Shown here piece by piece: positions 21,990-32,940 of a stretch of 64,000 nucleotides of DNA. The notes below the pieces were generated by a model. It had not been told where the DNA came from. It saw only the letters and a list, made by a program, of their open reading frames with translations, and searched no databases. The position numbers and the translations under genes were made by a program. Source of the stretch: Vanessa cardui (taxonomy: Eukaryota > Arthropoda > Insecta > Lepidoptera > Nymphalidae); contig NC_061128.1 in NCBI RefSeq assembly GCF_905220365.1, positions 4,154,001 to 4,218,000 on the forward strand, written 5' to 3'. Position 1 is the stretch's first letter. Each line of letters begins with the position of its first letter.

Positions 21990-23305
21990 GTGAACTGTCG
22001 AACGCTGGTATTTGGAATTCCAGCGTGGACATACTAGAGTCAGTGACAAATCTCGCGAAGGATGCCCAAAATCCGCCTTCGCTGAAGATAACATAATTGC
22101 TGAGACAACTAATTCTAGAGGATCGTCATGTGACATATCGAGAGATAGAGGCTTTGTTAGGCATCTCAGGGGCAACCATTCAAAAGATCTTGCATGGAGC
22201 GCTTGGTATGAGAAAGCAAGTCTGCCGTTGGATACCGCATCTGCTTTTCGTAAATCACAAGGCGGACCGCGTCAAATGGGGTAAAAAAACTCTACAAAGG
22301 TGTAACCGAGGAGTCAAATTACGTCTACGATATCATCAGTGGTGACAAATCTTGGATCTATGCTTACCACCCTGATTCCAAACAACAATCTACAATTTGG
22401 AACTTTAAAAACGAGCCAAAACCGACTGAAGTTATTCGTTCTCGACACATTTTAAAGAAGATGGTGGCCACGGTCGCTGAAAAAACCGTTTGTGTTAAGA
22501 ATATTGCACTTGAAGATCGTAGAATGGTTAACGCCGAGTGGCATACCATATTTTGTTTACTAAAAGTCGTTTTCGAACTTCGAAAATCTAATTCAAACCG
22601 ACGCATCATCCTGCACCAAGATAAGGTAGGTATCCGTTTCTAAAATAAAATTCCGCAGACATTTTTAACTTAGCCGTTTCGTAAATTCAAATCATTTATA
22701 TAAAATACATTGGTAAAAAAAGCATATTATTCGATACAAGATTTCATAGATGATAAAAAAGCGTGGAGTTAATACTTGTTGACTTCCAGGCATTATTCCA
22801 GGATATATTAATTTAAATAATTGTATTTAACTAACTTGACTTTGTATTTTTTTAATGTTAGAAAAGAGTAACTACTGAGTTTCTTGCCGGTTCTTCTCGG
22901 TAGAATCTACTTTCCGAAGCGGTGGTAGCTTCACTTAATTGTAAAATGACGATTCAAAAGTGCTTGTAAAAGCCTACTTGAATAAAGTTTATTTAGATTT
23001 GATTTGATTTGAATGCAAGCTCACACAGGGCTTGTCAAACGATTGAGTATTTGAAGCGGAAAAAAAGGTCGAAGTTCTTGACCATCCTTCACAAAATTTT
23101 TACCTAAGCTCTAACGTTTTTTTTACATTTCCTAAAATTAAGAAAAATATTTGTGGTCAAAGGTTCCAGTCCGCTGAAGATGCAGTCGACGCTATCAAGT
23201 CAGCCATTTTGAACAGCCCACTTTAGAGTGGATTAAATGTTATAATAACTGGTCTTAGCGAAAAAGTGCATTAGGTTTTGTGGTGACTACTTTGAAAAAC
23301 AATAA
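21990..23305 (+). pseudogene. Mariner transposase pseudogene
   Basis: The cut-and-paste transposase is readable in pieces across several frames. The helix-turn-helix region begins FQRGHTRVSDKSREG (22012 frame). It continues after a frameshift as LILEDRHVTYREIEALLGIS and LGMRKQVCRWIPHLL (22097 frame). Another frameshift near 22315 leads to the catalytic region: SGDKSWIYAYHPDSKQQST with the first aspartate at 22344-22346, then NAEWHTIFCL and RRIILHQD with the second aspartate near 22620. The LINE insertion follows. Downstream, NASSHTG-like, VLDHPS, FPKIKKNICGQRF and EDAVDAIKSAIL segments lead to GDYFEKQ and a TAA at 23303-23305. In my alignment the third catalytic aspartate position reads tyrosine. 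Frameshifts, insertion and catalytic loss make it inactive. Confidence 0.8.
22625..23012 (+). mobile_element. LINE 3' tail inserted in the mariner transposase
   Basis: The insertion separates LHQD from NASS, which are adjacent in mariner transposases. It matches 1969-2260 on the opposite strand: CGTGGAGTTAAT, AACTTGACTTTGTAT, GCCGGTTCTTCTCGGTAG, ACGATTCAAAAGTGCTTGTA, TTGAATAAAGTTTATT and a TTTGATTTGATTT tail. It is 5'-truncated and non-coding. The target-site duplication is very short or absent. Confidence 0.8.
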
Positions 23306-23345
23306 AGAGTAATATAATGTTATAGTTGTGTTTTTTCTTTCAAAT

Positions 23346-24272
23346 GACAAAACTTAAAAGGTATCCCACATATTCATACAATTTGAATCGAGTTAAACAA
23401 AAATTTAGTTATTCAATAAAATATTCAGCATTTTTTATTAAATAATATGTTCCAATAAAATACGTTTTATTGGAAACCCAATGATTAAAGAAAACATTTA
23501 TAAACAAATAATAAAATTAATGGAATATACAATAGACGGTCTTATCATTGTCTGTTAGAGATCTTTCCAGACAACCTTCGGATAAAAGGCATGAGATTAA
23601 TAAAGCTGAATGGAGGTACAGTACGAATAACTTAATATACATATATAATTTGGTATTAATTACATCCATTGCAATTTTTTTCAAATGTTCCTCAATAAAT
23701 AAATTTCATTTCATTTTTATTGTATGTGTTGTATTAACTTTTTTATAAAGGTAAGCAGTCTGGCAAATTATTTATTTATTATAGCATTGTTTGCTGATGA
23801 TATTGAATTTGTATTTAAAAAAATATTGATGGGTTTTTGTTAACGTTTACGTATTGAACATTTGAAATATTTTCCAAACGGAAAGAAAATATATATTTTA
23901 CTCAACGGAGGTTTCATTTACTCGTGTCGGGTACAAGGTCCTTTTCCCTGTTACAAAAATCGATTTATCCTGGGGCAATACAAAAGAATCCCATTACGAA
24001 GCGACATGGGTTATGAAAGGTGCATTTATAAGGTTTTCCGTCTCATCGCTAGATTGTCCCTTCTTATAAATTAGTAACCATTACCGGTAATCTTTTGATC
24101 GTGTGGAAACTCGACCAAGTAGGTATATTTCCAACCAACTGTTACCGTATTGCTGTTTCGGTAAAGGGTACTTTCAATTTATGTCCCTGGCAATACATAA
24201 GCAATTTAACAATTAAATGGAATAAAGGTAAAAAAAGATTTCTTATGTTATAACAGTATAGTCATATTATCA
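23346..24272. other. AT-rich DNA, nothing recognised
   Basis: The plus-strand frames at 23548-23748 and 23862-24074 have no domain and an AT-driven composition. Confidence 0.4.
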
Positions 24273-24335
24273 GTTTGTAAATTTGCCACAGTTGGGCTCG
24301 GCCTCCTCTTCTTTTGAGAAGGTTTGAAGCGAGAA
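24273..24335 (-). mobile_element. SINE-A tail fragment
   Basis: Minus-strand piece of the SINE-A 3' body: TTGTAAATTTGCCACAGTTG, GGCTCGGCCTCCTCTTC and GAGAAGGTTTGAAG. Confidence 0.55.
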
Positions 24336-24879
24336 CATCAAGCATTCACGACCAGTTCGCGGTTGGATTAGAGTTGGAGCTGCTTGAAATAATAGGTCTA
24401 CTGATATATGTCCTTATAACATTCAGAATTGTATTTATTTTTTAATTGTATTCAAAACCATTATTATCACAACCATGAAATAGGACCTGTCATTTAAATT
24501 GAATAGTAAAACATCCTTTCGTTAACACAAATTTAGTAGTCGTCGGCAGAAGATCCACCTAATTTTATATTCACACGGTACTTTCCTACCAGTACTGCCA
24601 CTAACTGGAACTTGCGTTAAGAGTTTCCTGGATCACTGAAGTAAACGGTACTAGGCAGGTATTACACTATACCAGCAACCGATGTGAAAGTCAACGTTGA
24701 TGTTCCGGAGAAAAGCGGATGTATCCAACGAAATAGAACGAATCTTAGAGCATTTGTTGGGCTGTCCATCAGGGCTTGTAAAATTTGGTGGGAAGTTGTG
24801 CAGTGCAACGTTCAGAAGAAAACCTTTCCACATCCTAACTAAAGTAAAAGAGAAAATTACATTTAGCACTAATAGTTTC
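24336..24879. other. No recognised feature
   Basis: The open frames on both strands at 24651-25085 are partly inside the adjacent SINE and are not genes. Confidence 0.4.
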
Positions 24880-25210
24880 AAATCGCTCAACAACAACAAC
24901 AAACAACAACAACAGCCTGTAAATTCCCACTGCTGGGCTAAAGGCCTCCTCTCCCTTTGAGGAGAAGGTTTGGAACATATTCCACCACGCTGTTCCAATG
25001 CGGGTTGGTGGAATACACATGTGGCAGAATTTCTATGAAATATGTCACATGCAGGTTTCCTCACTTTTCCTTCACCGCTGAGCACGAGATGAATTATAAA
25101 GACAAATTAAGCACATGAATCAGCGGTGCTTGCCTGGGTTCGAACCCGCAATCATCGGTTAAGATGCACGCGTTCTCACCACTGGGCCATCTCGACTCTA
25201 AATCGCTCAA
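24880..25210 (-). mobile_element. SINE-A (GTT-tail subfamily), young, with 11-bp target-site duplication
   Basis: Full-length SINE at 24891-25199 on the minus strand. AAATCGCTCAA flanks it exactly at 24880-24890 and 25200-25210. Reading in its own direction: AGTCGAGATGGCCCAGTGG (box A region), CGGGTTCGAACCCAGGC (box B), GCACCGCTGATTCATGTGC, CCACCAACCCGCATTGG, GCGTGGTGGAATATG and a (GTT)n-type tail. Intact pol III boxes and an exact duplication indicate a recent insertion. Confidence 0.93.
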
Positions 25211-25289
25211 AGCATTACATAAAAAAAGAACTATGTATACGTCGATATATGTTCTAATAAATAATTCTAAATAAAATTTTAAATAAAAC

Positions 25290-25400
25290 TAGTTATAACG
25301 GATTTTAATCGCGTATATTAATTATTTTGGACATCCCGACGTTTCGAGCACTTTACAGCGTTCGTGGTCACGGGTAGACTAAGGTGGCATTTGTCTATTT
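25290..25400. repeat. Dispersed repeat motif (CATCCCGACGTTTCGAGCAC)
   Basis: The block ACATCCCGACGTTTCGAGCA, CTTTACAGCGTTCGTGGTCA, CGGGTAGACT resembles a repeat I recall as widespread in lepidopteran intergenic DNA. It occurs once in this window, so that status rests on memory. Confidence 0.35.
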
Positions 25401-26540
25401 GAAGAACAAAAGAAAATATTATTTGCAACTACCTGAGAAATCGTTGGCGGTTTAAATGTGTAATAATCGCGAAAACTTAAGACAACATAATTCTACGTTC
25501 TTTGTAATCTTTGAATATATATTGCTGTAATGATAAAACTGATTTTAATAAAGTACTTAACAGAACTGAGACAATAAGCGCTCAGGGTTGGTACAGGTGA
25601 GCAAAGTTATGTTATTAAGTTAAAAATGTTGTCTGTGTATGTATGCATATCAATTTATTTAATGTAGTAAAATATATTTTGCTTTATATTAATTAAATAA
25701 TACTTACACAGGATTAATTAAAAAGCAAGAATTTTGCGACGCAATAATCATCAATAATGCATATTTAATGAACATAACTATATATACAATCTCATACGTG
25801 CTGCATGCATGCATGCTTTAAAAAAATCTCGGCAGAACTCCATACCCAAACCAACCCGATATATTTGAACAAATTTTATACATTTCAATAATATTTTCTT
25901 GTACATGTACCGCAGAAAACTTTTTGATATTTCATTTCGCTTCACATCAAACATCATCTTCAGATTTAGTAAGTCCGCTCAGAAATTCCCAGACTAGATT
26001 CTGAGAAGTACTATCATAAACAATATTTTAACGTTCCGTGAACAACGGAACTTTGAGAAGCTTTGCATTTCAATAATTTCGAGGACCCAACTGAAATTAA
26101 TATCTCCAACTGAATCAAGCTTTTGTGCATTTGAATGACCATATCCATGCTTAGTTCGATTTGATTGTTTTCTTAATAACTCAGGCATGTTAGTAGATTA
26201 TTTATTTCTAATAAAATTTAGTGTTATCTTTACTAGTTAATATTTTTTAAATAGTTCTACTACTGTACCAGTATTATATATTATATAGGCCACGAATATA
26301 TCTAGGGGTTTCTCAGGATATTGAGAACTCTCCTATCTCTGACGCTCAGTAACGGCAACTACAAGTAACTAGCTACGTCAAATTAAATACGATTTTAATA
26401 TTAGACTAAATTGTTTTCTGTTGTGCATTTGTTTTCTTACTAAATAAAGATTTACTAGTCTCACTCTAAATTATCAAACGAATAAATTTAAACATGTTAA
26501 CGATCGAACAAATTTCTACATAATGAAATAATACGTTATG
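25401..26540. other. AT-rich DNA, nothing recognised
   Basis: A short CATG repeat (GCATGCATGCATGC near 25803) is the only structure. The frame at 25994-26188 (minus) has no motif. Confidence 0.4.
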
Positions 26541-26560
26541 CATATATACTTATCTTTGAA

Positions 26561-26770
26561 GTGAACTGCGAAGGCTATCTGCATCATAAAACACCAACTA
26601 CAGAGAGCGAACTGTGTGATTTATTAGTCTTTGCAAACATAGCCGTAAAACTCGACGCTGTCACGGTCCGCTATATATTGGAAGTCTTGAACATTTTAAA
26701 TGGAGAATTCATGTTACCGGCAAGTTTATCTGAAATTTTACTCTCGACGGGATCGTATGAGGCGTTTTAG
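26561..26770 (+). CDS. Candidate orphan exon or small ORF, function unknown
   Basis: An open frame of about 69 codons ends with TAG at 26768-26770. It begins at GTG, not ATG, and is open some way upstream. The composition is less AT-rich than its surroundings. The predicted peptide is predominantly helical-looking: ESELCDLLVFANIAVKLD, then VTVRYILEVLNIL and LPASLSEILLSTGSYEAF. I recognise no family. No convincing splice acceptor precedes it. It may be a 3' terminal exon, a transposon relic or chance. Confidence 0.2.
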   Translation: MNCEGYLHHKTPTTESELCDLLVFANIAVKLDAVTVRYILEVLNILNGEFMLPASLSEILLSTGSYEAF

Positions 26771-28029
26771 CCAAGTCCAGCCTTTGTTTGTGTATACAAC
26801 GCGTGATGTGATGTTACCAGAGAGGGTTTGACAATTTTGATACAACGTTTGTGTGAAGTATTAAGTTACATTTTGATAAAATATGTAAGCTGTTTTTTGA
26901 TTAAACTTTCGGGTATAAGAAGTTTACGATAAGTTCTGATTCTATTAAAACATAAATTCTAGATGAGTATTTTTAGAGACATATCGTAAAGTATATTTAA
27001 AATGGGTATCAAACGGAACAGGCAATATCTTAAAACCTATACCTATATCTTAAACATATTTTTGAAAGAGGTTTAATTGAATTTCCAATGGGCTGATAAT
27101 AGGATCTTAATTATTATACATAGTATATATATAAATTACATATATATATATTTTTTTATAAATGCCACTGACTTATTTGCCACGGACCGTATTTACTGAT
27201 GACATTTATATTACGTTTCACGAGGAACAGTAGCTGAGAAAGATTTGCATTCGCCCGTTAGTATTTGAACGACCTTTCAGAACCAATATACAGCTTTCTA
27301 GAAAGCGTTAATCGGAAATCCAAGTAGATTTTACCCGGAAATAGGATGAATAGAAGTGACAAATTAAATTAAATCCAAAAATATTTCTAACTTCAGGTAA
27401 TTGGTAACTATAAATAACTTTGTACTAAAACTTCTTTTGGTTCGATGACAATAATGAGAAAGTTGAGTCGTTAGGAACATATAACGTTCGGTTGTTTCTG
27501 ACACAATCATTTATATCTTATGATCATTCTCTCTCTTATATATTTATTTTTATCGAAGTTAATCTTCGCTATATATTATAATTCAGTTTCTTCTGCGTTC
27601 TATCGTAACTCCGTATCGTATCTCCCTTAATGAACGAGATAAACTCAAAAACTATTTACCGAAAATTAAAGTTTACGTGTATATATTGTATTGTATTGTA
27701 TTGTATTGTATTGTATGTGTACATATTTAATTATTTTGTTTGCAAGTTAATTAAAAATGAAAAATATTATAATATTCCAGTCTATATTTAATTATTTATT
27801 TTATTATTTGATAATAATAAGTGTTTTATTCTTTATTTTATATATATATTTGACTAAGGACCTCTCAACGAGTAAACCTCCTCCATGTCACCTAAAATGT
27901 AAACGCCCGTAGTGTATCACACCCGCCCGCCCGTAGTGAACATTAATTTATTTCTTACTTTCTCTTAATATTTTGTGAATTAGCTGATAGTGTTTCGAAA
28001 ATTATAAATAAATAAATCTCACTTCATTT
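26771..28029. other. AT-rich DNA with a microsatellite
   Basis: No gene. A (TTGTA)n pentanucleotide repeat lies at about 27686-27715. Confidence 0.45.
27686..27715. repeat. Pentanucleotide microsatellite (TTGTA)6
   Basis: Six near-perfect tandem TTGTA units, read directly. Confidence 0.9.
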
Positions 28030-28300
28030 AAGTTTGTCTTCGCATCTTTCCAGGGGGCAACATCTTTTCCTTTTTCCGTAAGAGCCAGCCAGCATGCAGT
28101 GATTTTTCTAATCTATCTCTCTTCATCCTGACGTGAAATGCGATCAGGCCACTTCCACTTAAGTTTCTTGAAGTGGGTTAACGCACCAATAATTTTTGTC
28201 CTTTCTCTTATTTCGCTGTGTCGTATTTTGTCTCGGAAATTCAGATGCCCTTTGGCATTTTTTAATCCTTTCTTTCGTGTACGTATTATAGAAAACAATC
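28030..28300 (-). pseudogene. RTE-type reverse transcriptase C-terminal fragment
   Basis: The minus-strand frame at 28113-28298 reads RDKIRHSEIRERTKIIGA, then FKKLKWKWPDRISRQDEER. This matches the C-terminal pattern of RTE elements, also seen here at 32620-32770 as RDRIRNEVIRQRTKVIDIA and KLKWQWAGHICRR. An in-frame stop follows DEER. Beyond it, KGKDVAPWKD-like residues can still be read. The divergence from 30069-32940 implies a separate, older insertion. Confidence 0.7.
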
Positions 28301-28520
28301 TTTGATAAAATATAAAGCAAGAAAATTACTATATGTATCTATCCCTCATGAGTCTCGTGTTTTTTAAAGTTTCTCTGAGAAACGTTTATGTGAATGTATA
28401 TGCGCTTATAATTTCTAACACGTGTCAGTTACATGATTTAAATTTTATTTTAGCAATTTATAGCATAAATAATAATACATTTTCAACAAACAAAACTGTT
28501 TAAATTTTTATTATTAATTA

Positions 28521-28576
28521 TCGTAACAACTATTAACTCACTAACGAAGAGGTTAGTGAGTTAATAGTTGTTACGA
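28521..28576. repeat. Perfect 25-bp inverted repeat, 6-nt loop
   Basis: 28521-28545 and 28552-28576 are exact reverse complements. The loop is GAAGAG. There is no open frame. It could be an RNA hairpin, a replication-generated palindrome or the end of an element. Confidence 0.9.
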
Positions 28577-28888
28577 AGAGAAGTTCTGGAAACGTATACG
28601 GAGAGATGGAATATATGCATATGACACCTTTCTCTAAACATCTTCGATGACACAAATTTCATCTTTAGAGAAAATCTCAGTCCAGCGTAACGACTCGTCG
28701 CTTAAGAATTTACTTTATGTTAATATTACAATGTGATTAAATTCATTCCTGTGACGTCATTTGTCTAAATTTAAAGCGAGAGAACTGTGAACCGCAGCAA
28801 CGAAGATATTGCATACTGAAACTTCCGGACACGAGAAGATAAGTTTTATGCAATATGCATATTCCTTACAATCCTCAGGTAGTACAAT
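28577..28888. other. No recognised feature
   Basis: Nothing identified. Confidence 0.4.
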
Positions 28889-29371
28889 ATTTTTTATGCT
28901 ATAGAAGGCAAACGGGCAGTAGGCTCACTTTAAGGAAATAACCAAAGAAAATGGGCATCTGCAACACCAGGGAGCTTGCAAGTGCGTTGACGGCCTTTAA
29001 GGAACGAGTCTACTCTTTTGATGAAGGTTCCCAAGTCGTGAGTCGAGATGGCCCAGTGGTTAGAACGCGTGCATTTTAACCGATGATTGCGGGTTCAAAA
29101 CCAGGTAAGCACCGCTGATTTATGTGCTTAATTTGTCTTTAAAATTCATCTCGTGCTCGGCGGTGAAGGAAAACATCGTGAGGAAACCTGCATGTGACAA
29201 ATTTCATAGAAATTCAGCCACATGTGTATTCCACCAACCCGCATTGGAACAGCGTGGTGGAATATGTTCCAAACCTTCTCCTCAAAGGGAGAGGAGGCCT
29301 TTACCCCAGCAGTGGGAATTTACAGGCTGTTGTTGTTGTTGTCCCAAGTCGTATCGGTTCGGAGAATATAT
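28889..29371 (-). mobile_element. LINE-1-family 3' end split by a SINE-A
   Basis: The left part (28889-29039) matches 6114-6270 of LINE-1 from the poly-A side: TTTTTTATGCTATAGAAGGC, GGGCATCTGCAACACCAG and GGTTCCCAAGTCGT. The right part (29342-29371) continues the LINE-1 order with GTATCGGTTCGGA. The element is 5'-truncated shortly after. The SINE at 29040-29341 is a later insertion. Confidence 0.85.
29029..29352 (+). mobile_element. SINE-A (GTT-tail subfamily) inside a LINE-1 3' end, with 11-bp target-site duplication
   Basis: SINE body 29040-29341. TCCCAAGTCGT occurs at 29029-29039 and again at 29342-29352, and the sequence across the junction is continuous in LINE-1 (6256-6272). The SINE begins GAGTCGAGATGGCCCAGTGG, with GCGGGTTCAAAACCAGG as box B region, GCACCGCTGATTTATGTGC, and ends in GTTGTTGTTGTTG. 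Two long overlapping open frames here are SINE shadows. Confidence 0.93.
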
Positions 29372-30068
29372 GTCTCGTCTCCTCATTGATTAATATAGAT
29401 AACAATGTTTCGAGAAGTCGAGTGTAGTGTCTAAAATGAGTTTAAATTGTTAAAGAGTGACATCACATCGCCGGCTATAAGAAGCGTCGGATACGTTGAC
29501 CAAAGAAAATAACTGCTATAACCATGTAATATGGTAATACGTAATGAATATGAATACGTTATAAATATGAATGGATTTTCCTTTCAACTTATATGTCATA
29601 CAGAAAGTTTGTTCGGGCGTTTGTAATTTATACTTTATGTGTATTTACTTGACTTTAGGAAAAGTACTACGTGTATATGTTTTTTCTCTTTTGTTTTCTA
29701 TATTCAAGATCTTGTCACAACAAATTATTTTTATATAAATAGGATTCTTTTCTTCGCAAAGATTGATGTAATGTTATCGCAGACAATCATGTTGAATTTA
29801 AGTGAACTGTTTATATTATTGTTTATATTAACTTAAATTATGCAACTTACATCATATCACCATGCAAATTATAAGGAACATCTTTTGTGAGATTCCGTAG
29901 TATATTCTTCGATATATAGTATAAATGATATATTGCTTGGAACTCCATATACATTATTAAAACAGTTATTAAGCAGAATCATTTTTGTCTTCATACAACG
30001 TGGTCATTGTTTATCACAGTTTTCTTATCATTATCAGTCTTATTATTTTATTTTATACATTAGCACGA
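29372..30068. other. AT-rich DNA, nothing recognised
   Basis: No gene or shared repeat. The frame at 29639-29836 is hydrophobic and low in complexity. Confidence 0.4.
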
Positions 30069-32940
30069 TCGTTAAGGGATGTAAGGGGGCGCAAACTACA
30101 CCCTAGTGCCCCAAGCCAACCTCACCTGCCCGTGGTACATCCTGCCGACCAGCAAACGAGGCTCTGGCGACCGACTGATGGCGGTATAACCATCAACAAA
30201 ATAGGCGTAGCTAAATACCACAGGCCGGTGACGGGCAGCAGCGTCACCGGTGCAAGAAGCTACGCCCTGCGATCGCCAAACCGCCTGCCCAGCGTGGCGA
30301 TTATGGGCAATTCCTTCATGCAGCACACACGCAAGCCACGGCCCCCAGTTCCCGGCAGACCCGCTATTCCTCATCATGGTGGCTTCTAGCGCAACTTGAG
30401 GTAGAACTTGGGAAAATTAGGTGGCACATATTAGGGCTATGTGAAGTCCGTAGAGAGGGAGAGGACACCGTAACCCTCGAATCGGGCCACCTAATGTACT
30501 TCCGAGAGGGAGACCAACAATCCCAAGGTGGCGTTGGGTTTCAGGTAAATAAGTCCCTAGCTGACAACGTTGTGGAAATCTCCAGTGTGTCGAACAGGGT
30601 AGCGTACCTCATTATAAAGCTCACCGAGAGGTACAGCCTCAAGGTGGTGCAAGCGTACGCACCGACCTCGACACACTCGGACGATGAAGTGGAAGAATTA
30701 TTCGATGACATATCGAGGGCCTTCACCACGAAAACCCACTACAACGTTGTCATGGGGGACTTTAATGCTAAAGTGGGAGCACAGAATTGCAGCGAATCGG
30801 TAGTAGGACCCCAAGGATTTGGAAGCAGGAATCATAGTTAGCAAATGCTTGTCAACTTCCTCGAACGAGAGGGGCTCTTCTTAATGAACTCCTTCTTCAA
30901 GAAGCAGCCGCAAAGGAAGTGGACGTGGCAAAGGCCCGACACTATGACAAAAAATGAGATCGACTTCATAATGACGGACAAGAAGCACATATTCAGAGAC
31001 GTCTCAGTGATAAACAGGTTTAATACCGGTAGTGATCACCGACTTCTCCGAGGCTCTCTGAATATCAATTTTAGGCCGAGCGCGTCCGTCTGATGAAGTC
31101 CACGCTCCGACCAAAGCTGCTCCAAACTAATGCGGGATCTGAAACATTCCAGTCAATCCTGAAGAACCGATTCGCTGCTGTGGAAACCACAACTGACGAA
31201 AACCAGGACCTCGAAAATGTTGTTCAAATTCTCAGGGAAGAAGGGACGAGATATTGTGGCATGCAGCGTAAGGGCAGGAAGTCCAACCTTTCGGAAGAGA
31301 CTTTAGGGCTCATGAAGAAACGACGTGAAAATCTACCTGTGACTTCGTCAGAGAATTGGGAATTAAACCAAGAGATCAGCAGGCGCGTACGACACGACCT
31401 CCGGTGCTCCAATACTCTTGCAATTGCAAGAGCGATTGAGCAGAATCGGGGGTCTAAGGTGTTCGTACAATCTCTTGGAAGGAGCCACCTGGCGAAGTTG
31501 ACCATAGCAAGGGGAGAAGTCGTTTCTTCCAAGCCGGCAATACTTTCGGAAGTAGAGGACTTCTACGGCCGGTTATATGCAGCGCATGCATCTCGACCTG
31601 ATCCCGAAAATGAGGATTCTAGAGCTACATTAACACGCCATTTCTCCGAAGACCTGCCTGAAGTCAGCATTGGCGAAATCGAGATTTGCTCTTAAATAGC
31701 TTAAAAATGGAAAAACCCCTGGAGAGGACGGCGTTACCACAGAGTTATTAAAAGCAGGAGGTAAACCGGTATTCAGGGAACTCCAGAAACTTTTTAACTC
31801 TGTCCTCTTCGAAGCGAGAACTCCAGAAGCGTGGAGTAGGAGTGTGGTCATCCTGTTCTTCAAAAAGAGAGACAAAACGGCCTTTGACTCGGTTGAAATC
31901 TGGGCTGTTCTGGAGTCCCTGCAGCGTTGCCAAGTTGATTGGCGATACATTCAAGTGATGAGATGTCTCTATGAAGCTGCCACCATGTCCGTCCGAGTAC
32001 AGAATCAGCAAACAAATCCCATACCATTACATCGAGGAGTGAGACAAGGGGATGTTATTTCTCCCAAATTGTTCACTAATGCAATAGAGGATATGTTCAA
32101 GACGCTGAACTGGAAAGGACGTGGCATCAACATCATTGGCGAATACATCTCTCACTTGAGATTCGCAGATGACATCGTCATCGTGGCAGAAACGCTGCAG
32201 GACCTACAACAAATGCTGAACGAGCTGGCTGATTCTTCTATGCGTATCGGCCTACGGATGAACTTGGGTAAAACCAAGGTCATGTTCAGTGAACATGTTC
32301 TACCGGAACCGACTGCAATACACGGCACCGTCCTCGAAGTTGTTCAAAAATATGTCTACCTCGGGCAGACTTTGCGATTAGGTAGAAACAACCTTGAGGA
32401 CGAGGTGAATAGAAGAATTCAGCTGGGTTGGACAGCGTTTGGGAAGTTACGTCGGATCTTTACATCGTCAATCCCGCAGTGCCTTAAGACGAAAGTCTTT
32501 AACTAGTGCGTCCTACCCGTCATGACATACGGAGCCGAAACGTGGACACTCACGACAAGGCTAGTCCACCAGTTTAAAGTCGCTCAGCATGCTATGGAAA
32601 GGACTATGCTCGGCGTTTTTCTGAGGGATCGCATCAGAAATGAGGTGATCCGTCAAAGAACTAAAGTCATTGACATAGCCCACCGGATTAGTAAGCTGAA
32701 GTGGCAGTGGGCTGGTCATATTTGTCGTAGAACCGACAACCGTTGGGGAAAACGTGTTCTTGAGTGGAGACCGCGTCTCGGCAAACGTAGTGTAGGACGT
32801 CCTCAGGCACGGTGGAGTGACGATATACGCAAGGCGGCAGGCAGGAGCTGGATGCGAGTAGCCGGAGAAAGACCACAGTGGCGTGCGCTTGGAGAGGCCT
32901 ATATCCAGCAGTGGACAAAAACGGGCTGATGATGATGTAT
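30069..32940 (+). mobile_element. RTE-clade non-LTR retrotransposon, decayed
   Basis: The composition changes abruptly from AT-rich to GC-richer at about 30069 and back at 32940. The 3' end is a (TGA)n tail, GCTGATGATGATG at 32927-32939, directly after the last codon, typical of RTE elements (family knowledge). The 5' end near 30069 begins with a Pro-rich segment before the endonuclease. I found no target-site duplication. It is nearly full length apart from an internal deletion near 31880. Confidence 0.85.
30080..32929 (+). pseudogene. RTE endonuclease/reverse transcriptase pseudogene with in-frame deletion
   Basis: Order of domains: a Pro-rich start (30080-30389) that ends at stops; the endonuclease from about 30430, with QGGVGF, AYAPTS and GDFNAK near 30755, and TGSDHRLL near 31030; a linker; then reverse transcriptase with VGVRQGD-like HRGVRQGDVISP, the catalytic FADD at about 32162-32173 and a C-terminal WTL...KWQWAGHI region. 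No RNase H. Lesions: TAG at 30839-30841, a frameshift near 31090, a frameshift and TAG near 31690-31700, and TAG at 32504-32506. Near 31877-31881, FKKRDKT runs straight into AFDSVE, joining the fingers to motif A. In related elements roughly 80-90 residues lie between these, so an in-frame deletion has removed them. It cannot be functional. Confidence 0.85.

Larger units (their letters stand above)
21960..23345 (+). mobile_element. Broken mariner (Tc1/mariner) element
   Basis: The span holds a mariner-type transposase relic interrupted by a LINE 3' tail (about 22625-23012). Neither terminal inverted repeat could be paired: the candidate right end near 23320-23370 has no partner upstream of 21960. 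The left boundary is therefore approximate. Confidence 0.75.

Noticed and set aside
24651..25085. 144-codon minus-strand frame and overlapping plus-strand frames
   Set aside because: They run through the SINE-A at 24891-25199; the same peptide recurs at 29124-29393 and 56914-57111 because the SINE is repeated.
25801..25818. CATG tandem palindrome
   Set aside because: A short simple repeat with no associated structure.
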